Below, piece by piece: positions 34,340 to 43,321 of a stretch of 64,000 bases of DNA. The notes beneath the pieces were generated by a model. The model searched no databases. It had not been told where the DNA came from and was given only the letters and a program-made list of their open reading frames with translations. Positions within the stretch are counted from its first letter, which is position 1. Every line of letters begins with the position of its first letter. The DNA is from Crenobacter cavernae (GTDB lineage: Bacteria; Pseudomonadota; Gammaproteobacteria; Burkholderiales; Chromobacteriaceae). The DNA lies in assembly GCF_003355495.1 (NCBI RefSeq), contig NZ_CP031337.1:2547001-2611000 (forward strand), given 5' to 3'. The position numbers were made by a program, and so were the translations under genes.

Positions 34340-36121
34340 CTAGCGTTCGGGCTGGCTGCGTAGCGAGAATACCCGCTTCATGGTCGCCAGACGCGGCTGG
34401 TCGTTGAAGATGTCGTCCGGGGCGTAGGCGATGTGGCGGGCGCCTTGGGTGTGCAACTCCGTTACGGCCTGGGTCAGCTCTTTGCTTGGTATCGGTTGGC
34501 CGGTTGCAGGGTTTCGGCTTGGCAGGCCGAACACGATTTGTTGCAGGCGGCTGCTGTGTGTCTTTGCCGTGGCCAAGACATCCTTCAATCCTCTACTCGC
34601 AACCGCTACGCCCGGGGTTGTCATGACCTCTACGTAGTCGAAGTGTGGAAGTGCTTTTGCCAGGGTGTCCGAGAAGCGGGTCGCGTCGCCTTGGTCACCG
34701 GGTTTTCCGGCATAAACGGTAATGGCGCTCCTCAGTTCCGGTTGGTAGGTGCGCGCGATGGCGGACAGTTCGTCCGCAAAGTTCAGCAAGTCATGGGCGC
34801 CCGGCTCGGCCAAGCCCGGACGGGCGGGGTCGTCGATCAGCAGCAGCCCGGCGAAGCGGGACGTGCGGCTCAGATCCTCGACGATGGCGCGGATTGTTTG
34901 GCGCACCCCGCCTTCCTCCGTTGGCGCCGACTGTCCAGGTGTCGCGTAGGTGGAGAGAGGCCGGGCGGCATAGACCTGTACCATCGCCCGTGTCTTGAGC
35001 TGCCAAGCTGCGCGGTTGAACAGGTCGGCTTTCACCGGCAGGAGCCGGTTGGGGAAGTAGAGCGCGTCCGCTTCGCTGTCGCCATTCCCATCGCTGAAAG
35101 CCCGCAGGTAGACGGTGTTCACGCCCATCTCGAGCACACGGTCGAGCATCTGGCCCAGCTTGGCCTCCTGCCGTACCGGGTCGGGGTCGTAGATCTGATC
35201 GAGGTCGACGTGCATTGCCCGGGTGTAGGCGGGCGGAATGCCCGCCGGCTCGCGTTCTCGGACGATGATCTCGTTGGTGAAGTCGGTCAGCGTCATGCTC
35301 GCGTCGATCAGCACGCGACGCAGTTCGGTCAGCGGGGTGGCGGGCTGGTTGATGCCGTCGCCGAGCGTCAGCGTGATCGGCATGCCTTGCCGGGAAGCGA
35401 TCTCGACCAGGGGGCGAGTGTAACTGCCGTATGGCCAAACCATGATGCGCGGCTTTTTTCCGGTGAGTTTGGCAATGGCGGCGCTGTTGCGCTCGAGGTC
35501 TCGCGAGGCGCGCTGGCGGTGTGCGGCCTCATCCTCGTAACGGCCTTGTCCGGAGTCATAGAGGTAGGAGGTCGCCGCCGGCTCCAGGTTGCCCTGAGGG
35601 TTCGCAGGCAGGCCTTTGTGCATGGCGTAGCTGTGGTTCGCGAACTCGATGAGGCCACTTGCCTGCATTTCCTTGATTTCGCGCGGCAGCAGGAAGCTTT
35701 CCCGTGTGAAGCCGGTGCCCTCGTATTCAATCTTGCTCCCTGCCGCCGCTTCGAGCCAGCTGCCGACGAGCGCCACTACCGCGGGTGCTTTGTAGAGCTT
35801 CAGGATGGGAAAAACATGCTGGTAGACGCTGCGGTAGCCGTCGTCGAAGCTGAGCATCACGGCCTTGTCGGGGAGCGGCCGACGGCCCTCTCGATCGGCG
35901 ACGATGTCGTCCATGCTGACGAAGGTATAACCGCGGCTTCGCAGCCATTCGAACTGGTTGACCAGGCCGCGGGTATCGACAGCGAACGGATCGGCGACCG
36001 GCGCATTCTGCACGACCTCGTGATAGCAGAGAATGATGAATCGAGAGGCGGCCCTGACCGGCAATGCAGATAGCAGGCCGAGGGCCGCGATCAGGCAGAG
36101 TTTGCAGAATCGGGTTTTCAT
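34340..36121 (-). CDS. pgaB: PgaB copy 2, deacetylase with degenerate hydrolase domain
   Basis: The 593-residue protein has a signal peptide (MKTRFCKLCLIAALGLLSALPVRA) and an intact deacetylase domain: FDDGYRSVY and the His pair in NHSYAMH. In the C-terminal domain the LLFHDDxxLSDYED motif of copy 1 is replaced by LLLIDDPARPGLAEPG, and about 30-40 residues beyond it are missing. It may therefore deacetylate but not cleave PNAG. It begins 2 bases after pgaA, in the main operon. Confidence 0.88.
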   Translation of the reverse strand: MKTRFCKLCLIAALGLLSALPVRAASRFIILCYHEVVQNAPVADPFAVDTRGLVNQFEWLRSRGYTFVSMDDIVADREGRRPLPDKAVMLSFDDGYRSVYQHVFPILKLYKAPAVVALVGSWLEAAAGSKIEYEGTGFTRESFLLPREIKEMQASGLIEFANHSYAMHKGLPANPQGNLEPAATSYLYDSGQGRYEDEAAHRQRASRDLERNSAAIAKLTGKKPRIMVWPYGSYTRPLVEIASRQGMPITLTLGDGINQPATPLTELRRVLIDASMTLTDFTNEIIVREREPAGIPPAYTRAMHVDLDQIYDPDPVRQEAKLGQMLDRVLEMGVNTVYLRAFSDGNGDSEADALYFPNRLLPVKADLFNRAAWQLKTRAMVQVYAARPLSTYATPGQSAPTEEGGVRQTIRAIVEDLSRTSRFAGLLLIDDPARPGLAEPGAHDLLNFADELSAIARTYQPELRSAITVYAGKPGDQGDATRFSDTLAKALPHFDYVEVMTTPGVAVASRGLKDVLATAKTHSSRLQQIVFGLPSRNPATGQPIPSKELTQAVTELHTQGARHIAYAPDDIFNDQPRLATMKRVFSLRSQPER

Positions 36122-36123
36122 GG

Positions 36124-38553
36124 TCAGAACCGCCAGTCAAGGTTGAGGTAGATGCGGTTGCTCACTTCGCTGTCGCCGTCGTACGGATGGACGTTATGGG
36201 CGATCCCGTAGCGCAGACCCGCCCGCGGCTCCCAGCGCCATTCGTGCTCGTAGAATGCGGTGGAGGCGAGTTTGCTGCCGTGGCCTTCCTGCCTGTAGTT
36301 GCCGGCGTAGAGGCCGAGACGATGGCGGAAACTGGAGTCGTAGTGACGCCATAGCAGCCAGCCCTGCAGCACGGTCAGGCCGATTTCGGTGTCTTTGCCG
36401 GGGTTGAAGTAGTTCGCCCTGGCGATGCTGCGGTTGTTGCTCGTTTCGGCCGAGACGATGGTGTCCAGCGTGTAGGTGGGCTTGACGATCCAGCGCTCGG
36501 TCCATGTGCCGCCTATCGCTTTGCGCAGGTTGCCGTCGCTCATGTCGAGCGCGGAGAGCTCGACGTCGAAGCGGCGGAGCTCATCAACGCGGTAGGCGAA
36601 CTCGGCGGCAAGGCGATCGCCGTCGACATTGCCCAGCCTCGCGCGCAGCGGAACGGCGTCGCTGTCTCGCTCGTAGCGCAGGCCGGCGCTGAAATAGTCG
36701 TCGAAGTTGCGAGTGGCGGCGAGGAAGCCGCCGGTCTCGTCGCTGCCGTCGACACTGCCCGTCAGCGCCGCTTCTGCCTGCCATTTCGGATCGCGGTATT
36801 CGGCGCCGAAGCCTGCGGTGTCACGATGAGCGGTGCCGTTGGTAATGTAATCGGCTCGCGCGGTGTAATAGCGGGCGAAAACGCGCCAGTGTGACGCGAA
36901 GGGGGCGCTGTAAAGCCGTGTGTCGGCCCTCCACCCTTCGTCGAGTCCTACACCTTGTTCGCCGGAGAGGTCGTAGCCCGAGTCGATGACGAGTTGAGGG
37001 CGGTTGGTCCAGTGCCACCGTTCATCGAGCCGTCGCACCGAGCGATTTTCCGGTGCATCCGCGTTCACCTCGGCCAATAGGGGAGAAATGCTTTCGTAGC
37101 GATGGGCATCGATGTGGGCGACGGCCAGGCCGCGCTTGGCGTCGGTGGAGCGGGGCTCGTCGACCAGTCGCCGGGTGAAGATGCCCTCCGCGTTGCGCGG
37201 ATGGCCGCGCAGGAGTTCTAGGTCGCCGTCGTTCTGGCGAAGTTCGCCGTCGAAGGGGGCCTCGCCGAGCAGGGTGTCGAGTCGCTGCCTGGCCTCGTGG
37301 GTGCGGCCAAGATAGGCCTGCAGCATGGCGTCGAGCAAAGCGGTTTGCTGGTAATCGGGGTTGTAGCGATTCTGGCGGCTAGAGGCGTCGTAGCGAACGC
37401 GCGCTACATCTGCCTTGAGTATCTCGACCTCGTCGTTGGCCCTGTCGGGCATCTCGGCTTCGAGGTAGGCGTAGACCAGTGTGATGCGCCATTCGATGGG
37501 TATTCGCTGGCGTGGCATGCCTTCCATCGCCTGCTTGGAGAGACGGATGGCCTCGAGCGGTTGCTCTTTGGATAAATAGGCGCCAGCCGCCGACGCCAGT
37601 GCATAGCTGGGCAATGATTCGTTGCCGTGCTGCTGGTAGAGCGCGATGGCTTCATCGTGCCGCGCCCGCTGTTCGAGGATGACCAGTCTGTCGGCGATGG
37701 CGGTGCGCCGTGCCGCAACATCCCCGGCGTGCAATGCCTGGCTGGCCTGCAGGTTTTCTTTGAGGGCGCGGTCGGTTTGCATGAAGCGGCTTTCGCCGAC
37801 TTCGAGGCGCGCTTCGCTCTGGCCCCAGCGCGAAGCGATCGCCGCCCTGTCCAGCGCGACGCGGCTAGAAAGTTCGGGTTCGTCGATGTGATGTTGCTTG
37901 AGGTAGGTATAGGCCTCGTGCGGGGCGCCCATCCGTACGAGCAGGGTGGTGTAGGAGCGGACGAGGTCAGGGTCGCCTGGGTGTTTTTCGAGCAGGGTTT
38001 CGAGCGACTTCAGCGAGCCGGTGAGGTCATCCGACGAGGACAGCACATAGCCGCGGGCGCGGGCCAGCGCCAGGCTGTTGGCGGGCGCGGCCGCGTCGAG
38101 TGTCGTGAGCCCCTCGGCGTGTTTCCCTGCGTCGGCCAAGGTCATCGCGAGACCAGCGCTCGCGGTGGCGGAGTTTTGTTTGCGCAAGGCTGCGCGATAG
38201 AGCGCTTCGGCCGATTCGTAGTGACCCTGATCGCGTTGATAGCGGGCGAGGGTGGTCAGTGTGTCGACGCCAAGCGTTGCTGCAGGGTAGCGATAGGCAG
38301 AAAGGTCGATCGCTTCGTCGCCGCGCTTGTCCCAGACGAGCAGGGTGAGGTAGTCGTCGACCAGGGGTTGACGCAATTGCCCCTGCCGGTGCAAGGGTTC
38401 GAGCATGTCGACCGCCGAGCGGGGAGAGCCATCCCGGGCGGCCTTGATGGCCTGGACATAGTCGGGATGCTGCCAGAGCGGAGCGGCGGCTTGTGTCGGG
38501 ACCGTTATGATGAACAGGCTGGCCGCTATCCCTTTCAAATGCAATCTCGACAT
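36124..38553 (-). CDS. pgaA: PNAG outer-membrane export porin PgaA
   Basis: The 809-residue protein has a signal peptide (ends ...IITVPTQA), TPR repeats over about residues 30-480 (YQRDQGHYESAEALYRAALRK, a clear unit), and a C-terminal beta-barrel of about 300 residues ending RIYLNLDWRF with terminal Phe. PgaA exports deacetylated PNAG. It is the first gene of the run pgaA-B-C-D, and only one copy is present for two pgaBCD sets. Confidence 0.92.
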   Translation of the reverse strand: MSRLHLKGIAASLFIITVPTQAAAPLWQHPDYVQAIKAARDGSPRSAVDMLEPLHRQGQLRQPLVDDYLTLLVWDKRGDEAIDLSAYRYPAATLGVDTLTTLARYQRDQGHYESAEALYRAALRKQNSATASAGLAMTLADAGKHAEGLTTLDAAAPANSLALARARGYVLSSSDDLTGSLKSLETLLEKHPGDPDLVRSYTTLLVRMGAPHEAYTYLKQHHIDEPELSSRVALDRAAIASRWGQSEARLEVGESRFMQTDRALKENLQASQALHAGDVAARRTAIADRLVILEQRARHDEAIALYQQHGNESLPSYALASAAGAYLSKEQPLEAIRLSKQAMEGMPRQRIPIEWRITLVYAYLEAEMPDRANDEVEILKADVARVRYDASSRQNRYNPDYQQTALLDAMLQAYLGRTHEARQRLDTLLGEAPFDGELRQNDGDLELLRGHPRNAEGIFTRRLVDEPRSTDAKRGLAVAHIDAHRYESISPLLAEVNADAPENRSVRRLDERWHWTNRPQLVIDSGYDLSGEQGVGLDEGWRADTRLYSAPFASHWRVFARYYTARADYITNGTAHRDTAGFGAEYRDPKWQAEAALTGSVDGSDETGGFLAATRNFDDYFSAGLRYERDSDAVPLRARLGNVDGDRLAAEFAYRVDELRRFDVELSALDMSDGNLRKAIGGTWTERWIVKPTYTLDTIVSAETSNNRSIARANYFNPGKDTEIGLTVLQGWLLWRHYDSSFRHRLGLYAGNYRQEGHGSKLASTAFYEHEWRWEPRAGLRYGIAHNVHPYDGDSEVSNRIYLNLDWRF

Positions 38554-38682
38554 GGCGCGCCTCTAGATGAAAGATTTTTCGGCGGTTAGTGAAAAGATAG
38601 TTCACCTTTCTCTTTGTTTAGAAAGAAAAAATTTTGCCTGCGGTTTTGAAATTCGTTTGGACTAAAATAATCTTAAGGCATG

Positions 38683-38707
38683 AAAAAACCCGCTCTAGAG
38701 CGGGCTT
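38683..38707 (-). terminator. Terminator after glnB
   Basis: CCCGCT / AGCGGG stem around CTAG, with six A on the plus strand (six T for the minus-strand transcript). It lies 32 bases past the glnB stop. Confidence 0.82.
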
Positions 38708-38738
38708 GTTTGTTGCAGTGCAGTAAATCGGGCGGGAT

Positions 38739-39077
38739 TCAGATCGCCGATTCGTTGGTCTCGCCGGTGCGGATGCGCACGACCTGCTCGACTGGGGTCA
38801 CGAAAATCTTGCCGTCGCCGATCTTGCCGGTGCGGGCGGCGTTGATGATCACCTCGATCGCGCGCTCGACCAGGTCGTCGGGGATTACCACCTCGATTTT
38901 TACCTTGGGCAGGAAGTCCACCACGTATTCGGCGCCGCGATACAGTTCGGTATGGCCTTTCTGGCGGCCGAAACCCTTCACCTCGGTGACGGTGAGGCCG
39001 TTGATGCCGATTTCCGAAATCGCTTCGCGCACTTCGTCGAGCTTGAACGGCTTGATGATTGCTTCGACCTTTTTCAT
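38739..39077 (-). CDS. glnB: Nitrogen regulatory protein P-II
   Basis: The 112-residue protein is a full-length P-II: MKKVEAIIKPFKLDEVREA at the start, the T-loop with uridylylated Tyr51 in YRGAEYVVDFLPK, and the ATP-binding GKIGDGKIFVTPVEQVVRIRTGE block. It signals nitrogen and 2-oxoglutarate status to glutamine synthetase regulation. AAGGAG precedes the ATG. The tail (NESAI) leaves open whether it is the GlnB or GlnK paralogue; no amtB is adjacent, which favours GlnB. Confidence 0.93.
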   Translation of the reverse strand: MKKVEAIIKPFKLDEVREAISEIGINGLTVTEVKGFGRQKGHTELYRGAEYVVDFLPKVKIEVVIPDDLVERAIEVIINAARTGKIGDGKIFVTPVEQVVRIRTGETNESAI

Positions 39078-39231
39078 GTCGCTTCTCCTTGTCCTGGTGG
39101 GTTCGGTAAGATTGTAGGTCGGTAATGTGGCAGCGCGGCAAATCCTTCCGTCCGAGGGTTTTACCGCCTGCTGTGAAGGCCGGGGATGGCGTATTATTGC
39201 GTGCTTTCCTGGTCCTTGTCGCGGGTGTCGA

Positions 39232-42200
39232 ATGTCCGTCATTCTCACGTTGCGGGGCGGGGTCGCCCTGTCTCGTTTCCGTCTGGAAAAACTCCTCGCC
39301 GCGGCGCGCGCTGCCGGCCTTCCCGAGTTGTCCCTCTGCTCCGAATACTGGCATTTCGTCGAAAGCGAAGCGCCGCTGCCCCCCGAACATTCCGAACGTC
39401 TGATCGCGCTGCTGGATAGTGGCGAAGCAGGGTTGGCCGAGGCCGACGCCGTGGGCGAACTGTTCCTCGTCACGCCGCGCCCGGGCACCGTGTCGCCGTG
39501 GGCGTCCAAGGCGACCGACATCGCGCGTCACTGTGGCCTGGCGATGGTGCGCCGCATCGAACGCGGTACGGCCTTCCATGCGAAGGCCGCCGCGCCGCTA
39601 TCGGCCGGGCAACGCGCCACGCTCGTCGCACTGTTGCACGACCGCATGACCGAGACGGTGTTCGAGTCGCTCGACGCCGCGAGAGGGCTGTTCGTCCACG
39701 TCGCGCCGACGAGCTTCACCACCGTGCCGGTGTTGGCCGAGGGCCGCGCCGCGCTCGAACGCGCGAATAACACGCTGGGCCTCGCGCTGTCCGACGATGA
39801 GATCGACTATCTGGTCGAGAATTTCATTCGGCTGGAGCGCGATCCGAGCGACGTCGAGCTGATGATGTTCGCGCAGGCGAACTCCGAGCACTGCCGTCAC
39901 AAGATTTTCAACGCCGAATTCATCATCGACGGCGAAAGCCAGGCCAAGTCGCTGTTCCGCATGATCCGCGATACCCACGACGCGCATCCGGAAGGCACAC
40001 TCATCGCCTACAAGGACAACGCGTCGGTGATCGAGGGCGCGACCGTCGAGCGCTTCTACCCGCGTCCCGGCAGCCATGGCTACGCGTATTCCGAAGAGCC
40101 GACGCACATCCTGATGAAGGTGGAAACGCACAACCACCCGACCGCGATCTCGCCGTTCCCGGGCGCCGCGACCGGCGCCGGCGGCGAGATCCGCGATGAG
40201 GGCGCCACCGGCCGCGGTTCGCGCCCGAAGGCGGGGTTGACCGGTTTCACCGTGTCCAACCTCAACCTGCCGGACATGAAAGAGCCGTGGGAGGTGTACC
40301 GCGACGACGCACCCGAATACGGCAAGCCCGGCCGCATCGCGTCGGCGCTCGACATCATGATCGAGGGCCCGATCGGCGGCGCGGCGTTCAACAACGAGTT
40401 CGGCCGGCCTAACCTCGCCGGCTATTTCCGCACCTTCGAAGAAGAGTTCGGCGGCGAGATGCGCGGCTACCACAAGCCGATCATGATCGCCGGCGGCCTC
40501 GGCAACATCCAGGAACGCCAGATCCACAAGGGCGGCATCCCGCCGGGCGCGCTGCTGATTCAGCTCGGCGGTCCGGGCATGCTGATCGGCCTCGGCGGCG
40601 GCGCGGCGTCGAGCATGGGCACCGGCTCGAACACCGAGGCGCTCGACTTCGACTCGGTGCAGCGCGGCAACCCGGAGATCGAACGCCGCGCGCAGGAAGT
40701 GATCGACCGCTGCTGGCAGATGGGCGAAGCCAACCCGATCCTGTCGATCCACGACGTCGGCGCCGGCGGCCTGTCCAACGCCTTCCCCGAGCTGGTGAAC
40801 GACGCCGGCCGCGGCGCGATCTTCGAGTTGCGCGAAGTGCAGCTCGAAGAGCAGGGCATGAGCCCGATGCAGATCTGGAGCAACGAGGCGCAGGAGCGCT
40901 ACGTGCTGGCGATCCTGCCCAAGTCGCTCGATCTGTTCACCAAGTTGGCCGAGCGCGAGCGCTGCCCGTTCGCGGTGGTCGGTACCGCGACCGACAACGG
41001 CCAGCTCGAAGTGCGCGACGAGATCTTCGGCAACAATCCGGTCGACCTGCCGCTCGAGGTGCTGCTTGGCAAGCCGCCTAAGATGGTGCGCGACGTGAAG
41101 ACGTTTGATACGTTGGCCGAGCCCTTCGACGCGTCCGACCTCGACCTGAAAGAGTCCGTCTACCGCACGCTGCGCCTGCCGGCGGTGGCGAGCAAATCGT
41201 TCCTGATCACCATCGGCGACCGCACCGTCGGCGGCATGACGGCGCGCGACCAGATGGTCGGCCCGTGGCAGGTGCCGGTGGCCGACGTCGCGGTGACCGC
41301 GATGGGCTTCGACACCTACCTCGGCGAAGCGATGGCGATGGGCGAACGCACGCCGGCCGCGTTGATCGACGCGCCGGCCTCCGGCCGCATGGCGCTCGCC
41401 GAAGCGATCACCAACCTCTCCGCGACGCATTTCGGTTCACTGTCCAAGGTCAAGCTCTCGGCCAACTGGATGGCCGCGGCCGGCCATACCGGTGAAGACG
41501 TGAAGCTCTATCGCACCGTCGAAGCGGTGTCGGTGCTGTCGCAGCAGTTGAGCGTGAGCATTCCGGTCGGCAAGGATTCTCTGTCGATGAAGACCGGCTG
41601 GCAGGACGACGGCGAAGCCAAGTCGGTGACCGCGCCGCTGTCGCTGGTCATGACCGCCTTCGCGCCGGTGACCGACGTCCGCAAGACCGTCACTCCGCAA
41701 CTCAAGCCGGCCGACGGCAGCGAGCTGGTGTTCGTGGACCTGGCCGGCGGCCGTCAGCGTCTGGGCAGCTCGGTGCTCGGCCAGGTGCACAAGCGCATCA
41801 CCGGCCTCGCGCCGGATCTCGAAGACGCGGCCGGTTTCGCCCGCGCGATCGAACTCGTGCAGGAACTGATCGGCGAAGGGCGCGTGCTCGCCTACCATGA
41901 CCGCTCCGACGGCGGCCTCGTGGCCACCTTGGCCGAGATGGTGTTCGCCGGCCGCCAGGGCGTGAACGTGGCGCTCGATTCGCTGATCGAACGCGCGGCG
42001 CTCACCGACGCGCCGGCCGGGCTGGATGCCGCCGCGGCTCGTCGCGATGCGATCGCCCGTGCGCTGTTCAACGAAGAGCTCGGCCTCGTGCTGCAGGTGA
42101 ACTCGGCCAACTTGGTCGAGCTCGAAGCGCGCTTCGCCGACGCGGGCCTGGCCCACGCGGTGCACCGCCTCGGCCAGCTCGATGCCGGCGAGAGGCTGAC

Positions 42201-43176
42201 CGTGACCGTCGCCGGCGAAACGGTACTATCCGAATCGCGCGTCGAGCTGGAATCCGCCTGGAACCAGGTCAGCCACCGCATCCAGAAGCTGCGCGACAAC
42301 CCGGCCTGCGCTGACAGCGAGTTCGCCGACGTGGGCCGCGAGCGCCGCGGCCTGTTCGCCGAGCTGTCGTTCGACGTCAACGAGAACCCGGCCGCGCCGT
42401 TCGTCGCGACCGGTGCGCGCCCGAAAGTCGCGATCCTGCGCGAGCAGGGCGTGAACGGCCAGATCGAGATGGCCGCCGCGTTCGACCGCGCCGGTTTCGC
42501 CTCGGTCGACGTGCACATGAGCGACGTGATCGCCGGCCGCGTGAATCTGTCCGACTTCAAGGGTCTCGCCGCCTGCGGCGGTTTCAGCTACGGCGACGTG
42601 CTGGGTGCGGGCGAAGGTTGGGCAAAGAGCATCCTGTTCAACCCGCGTGCGCGCGACGAGTTCGAGGCCTTCTTCGGCCGCGGCGACAGCTTCGCGCTCG
42701 GCGTGTGCAACGGCTGCCAGATGATGTCGAACCTCGCCGGCATCATCCCGGGCGCCGAACACTGGCCGCGCTTTCGCCGCAACCTGTCCGAACAGTTCGA
42801 GGCGCGTTTCGCGATGGTCGAAGTGCCGCAAAGCCCGTCGATCTTCCTCGCCGACATGGCCGGCAGCCGCCTGCCGGTGGTGGTCAGCCACGGCGAAGGC
42901 CGCGCGGTGTTCGCGCCGGGCGCACAGGACGCTGCACGGGTCGCACTGCGCTATATCGACGAGCTCGGCCAAGCCGCTACCGACTACCCGGCCAACCCTA
43001 ACGGTTCGCCGGACGGCATCACCGGGCTGACGACCGCCGACGGCTGCTTCACCATCATGATGCCGCACCCGGAGCGCGTGTTCCGTACCGTGCAGAACAG
43101 CTGGTATCCGGCAGGCTGGGGCGAGAACGGCGCGTGGTTCCGCATGTTCGCCAGCGCGCGCCGCTGGGTGGGTTGA
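39232..43176 (+). CDS. purL: Phosphoribosylformylglycinamidine synthase
   Basis: The 1314-residue fused enzyme has the N-terminal PurS-like region, two AIRS-like ATP-binding halves (NSEHCRHKIF at about 215, GAGGLSNAFPE, and the second half with VGKDSLSMKTGW) and a C-terminal glutaminase domain with Cys in LGVCNGCQMM and His/Glu in MPHPERVFR. It performs the fourth step of purine synthesis. ATG 39232 was chosen by comparison with the family start. Eight TTGGCCGA octamers lie within it; several encode Leu-Ala-Glu with TTG. Confidence 0.96.
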   Translation: MSVILTLRGGVALSRFRLEKLLAAARAAGLPELSLCSEYWHFVESEAPLPPEHSERLIALLDSGEAGLAEADAVGELFLVTPRPGTVSPWASKATDIARHCGLAMVRRIERGTAFHAKAAAPLSAGQRATLVALLHDRMTETVFESLDAARGLFVHVAPTSFTTVPVLAEGRAALERANNTLGLALSDDEIDYLVENFIRLERDPSDVELMMFAQANSEHCRHKIFNAEFIIDGESQAKSLFRMIRDTHDAHPEGTLIAYKDNASVIEGATVERFYPRPGSHGYAYSEEPTHILMKVETHNHPTAISPFPGAATGAGGEIRDEGATGRGSRPKAGLTGFTVSNLNLPDMKEPWEVYRDDAPEYGKPGRIASALDIMIEGPIGGAAFNNEFGRPNLAGYFRTFEEEFGGEMRGYHKPIMIAGGLGNIQERQIHKGGIPPGALLIQLGGPGMLIGLGGGAASSMGTGSNTEALDFDSVQRGNPEIERRAQEVIDRCWQMGEANPILSIHDVGAGGLSNAFPELVNDAGRGAIFELREVQLEEQGMSPMQIWSNEAQERYVLAILPKSLDLFTKLAERERCPFAVVGTATDNGQLEVRDEIFGNNPVDLPLEVLLGKPPKMVRDVKTFDTLAEPFDASDLDLKESVYRTLRLPAVASKSFLITIGDRTVGGMTARDQMVGPWQVPVADVAVTAMGFDTYLGEAMAMGERTPAALIDAPASGRMALAEAITNLSATHFGSLSKVKLSANWMAAAGHTGEDVKLYRTVEAVSVLSQQLSVSIPVGKDSLSMKTGWQDDGEAKSVTAPLSLVMTAFAPVTDVRKTVTPQLKPADGSELVFVDLAGGRQRLGSSVLGQVHKRITGLAPDLEDAAGFARAIELVQELIGEGRVLAYHDRSDGGLVATLAEMVFAGRQGVNVALDSLIERAALTDAPAGLDAAAARRDAIARALFNEELGLVLQVNSANLVELEARFADAGLAHAVHRLGQLDAGERLTVTVAGETVLSESRVELESAWNQVSHRIQKLRDNPACADSEFADVGRERRGLFAELSFDVNENPAAPFVATGARPKVAILREQGVNGQIEMAAAFDRAGFASVDVHMSDVIAGRVNLSDFKGLAACGGFSYGDVLGAGEGWAKSILFNPRARDEFEAFFGRGDSFALGVCNGCQMMSNLAGIIPGAEHWPRFRRNLSEQFEARFAMVEVPQSPSIFLADMAGSRLPVVVSHGEGRAVFAPGAQDAARVALRYIDELGQAATDYPANPNGSPDGITGLTTADGCFTIMMPHPERVFRTVQNSWYPAGWGENGAWFRMFASARRWVG

Positions 43177-43198
43177 TCCACGTCGTGACGAGCACAAG

Positions 43199-43224
43199 AA
43201 AGCCGCCTTCGGGCGGCTTTTTCT
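43199..43224 (+). terminator. Terminator after purL
   Basis: AAAGCCGCC / GGCGGCTTT stem with a TTCG tetraloop followed by TTTCTTT. Confidence 0.9.
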
Positions 43225-43321
43225 TTGCGCTTCTTCGGCGCCGACTGTTCATGACAGCGGTTCGCCATGCGCGGCAAACAGCCGTTAGAATCATGGAATT
43301 ATTTTCGCCGATTTCCCGACC

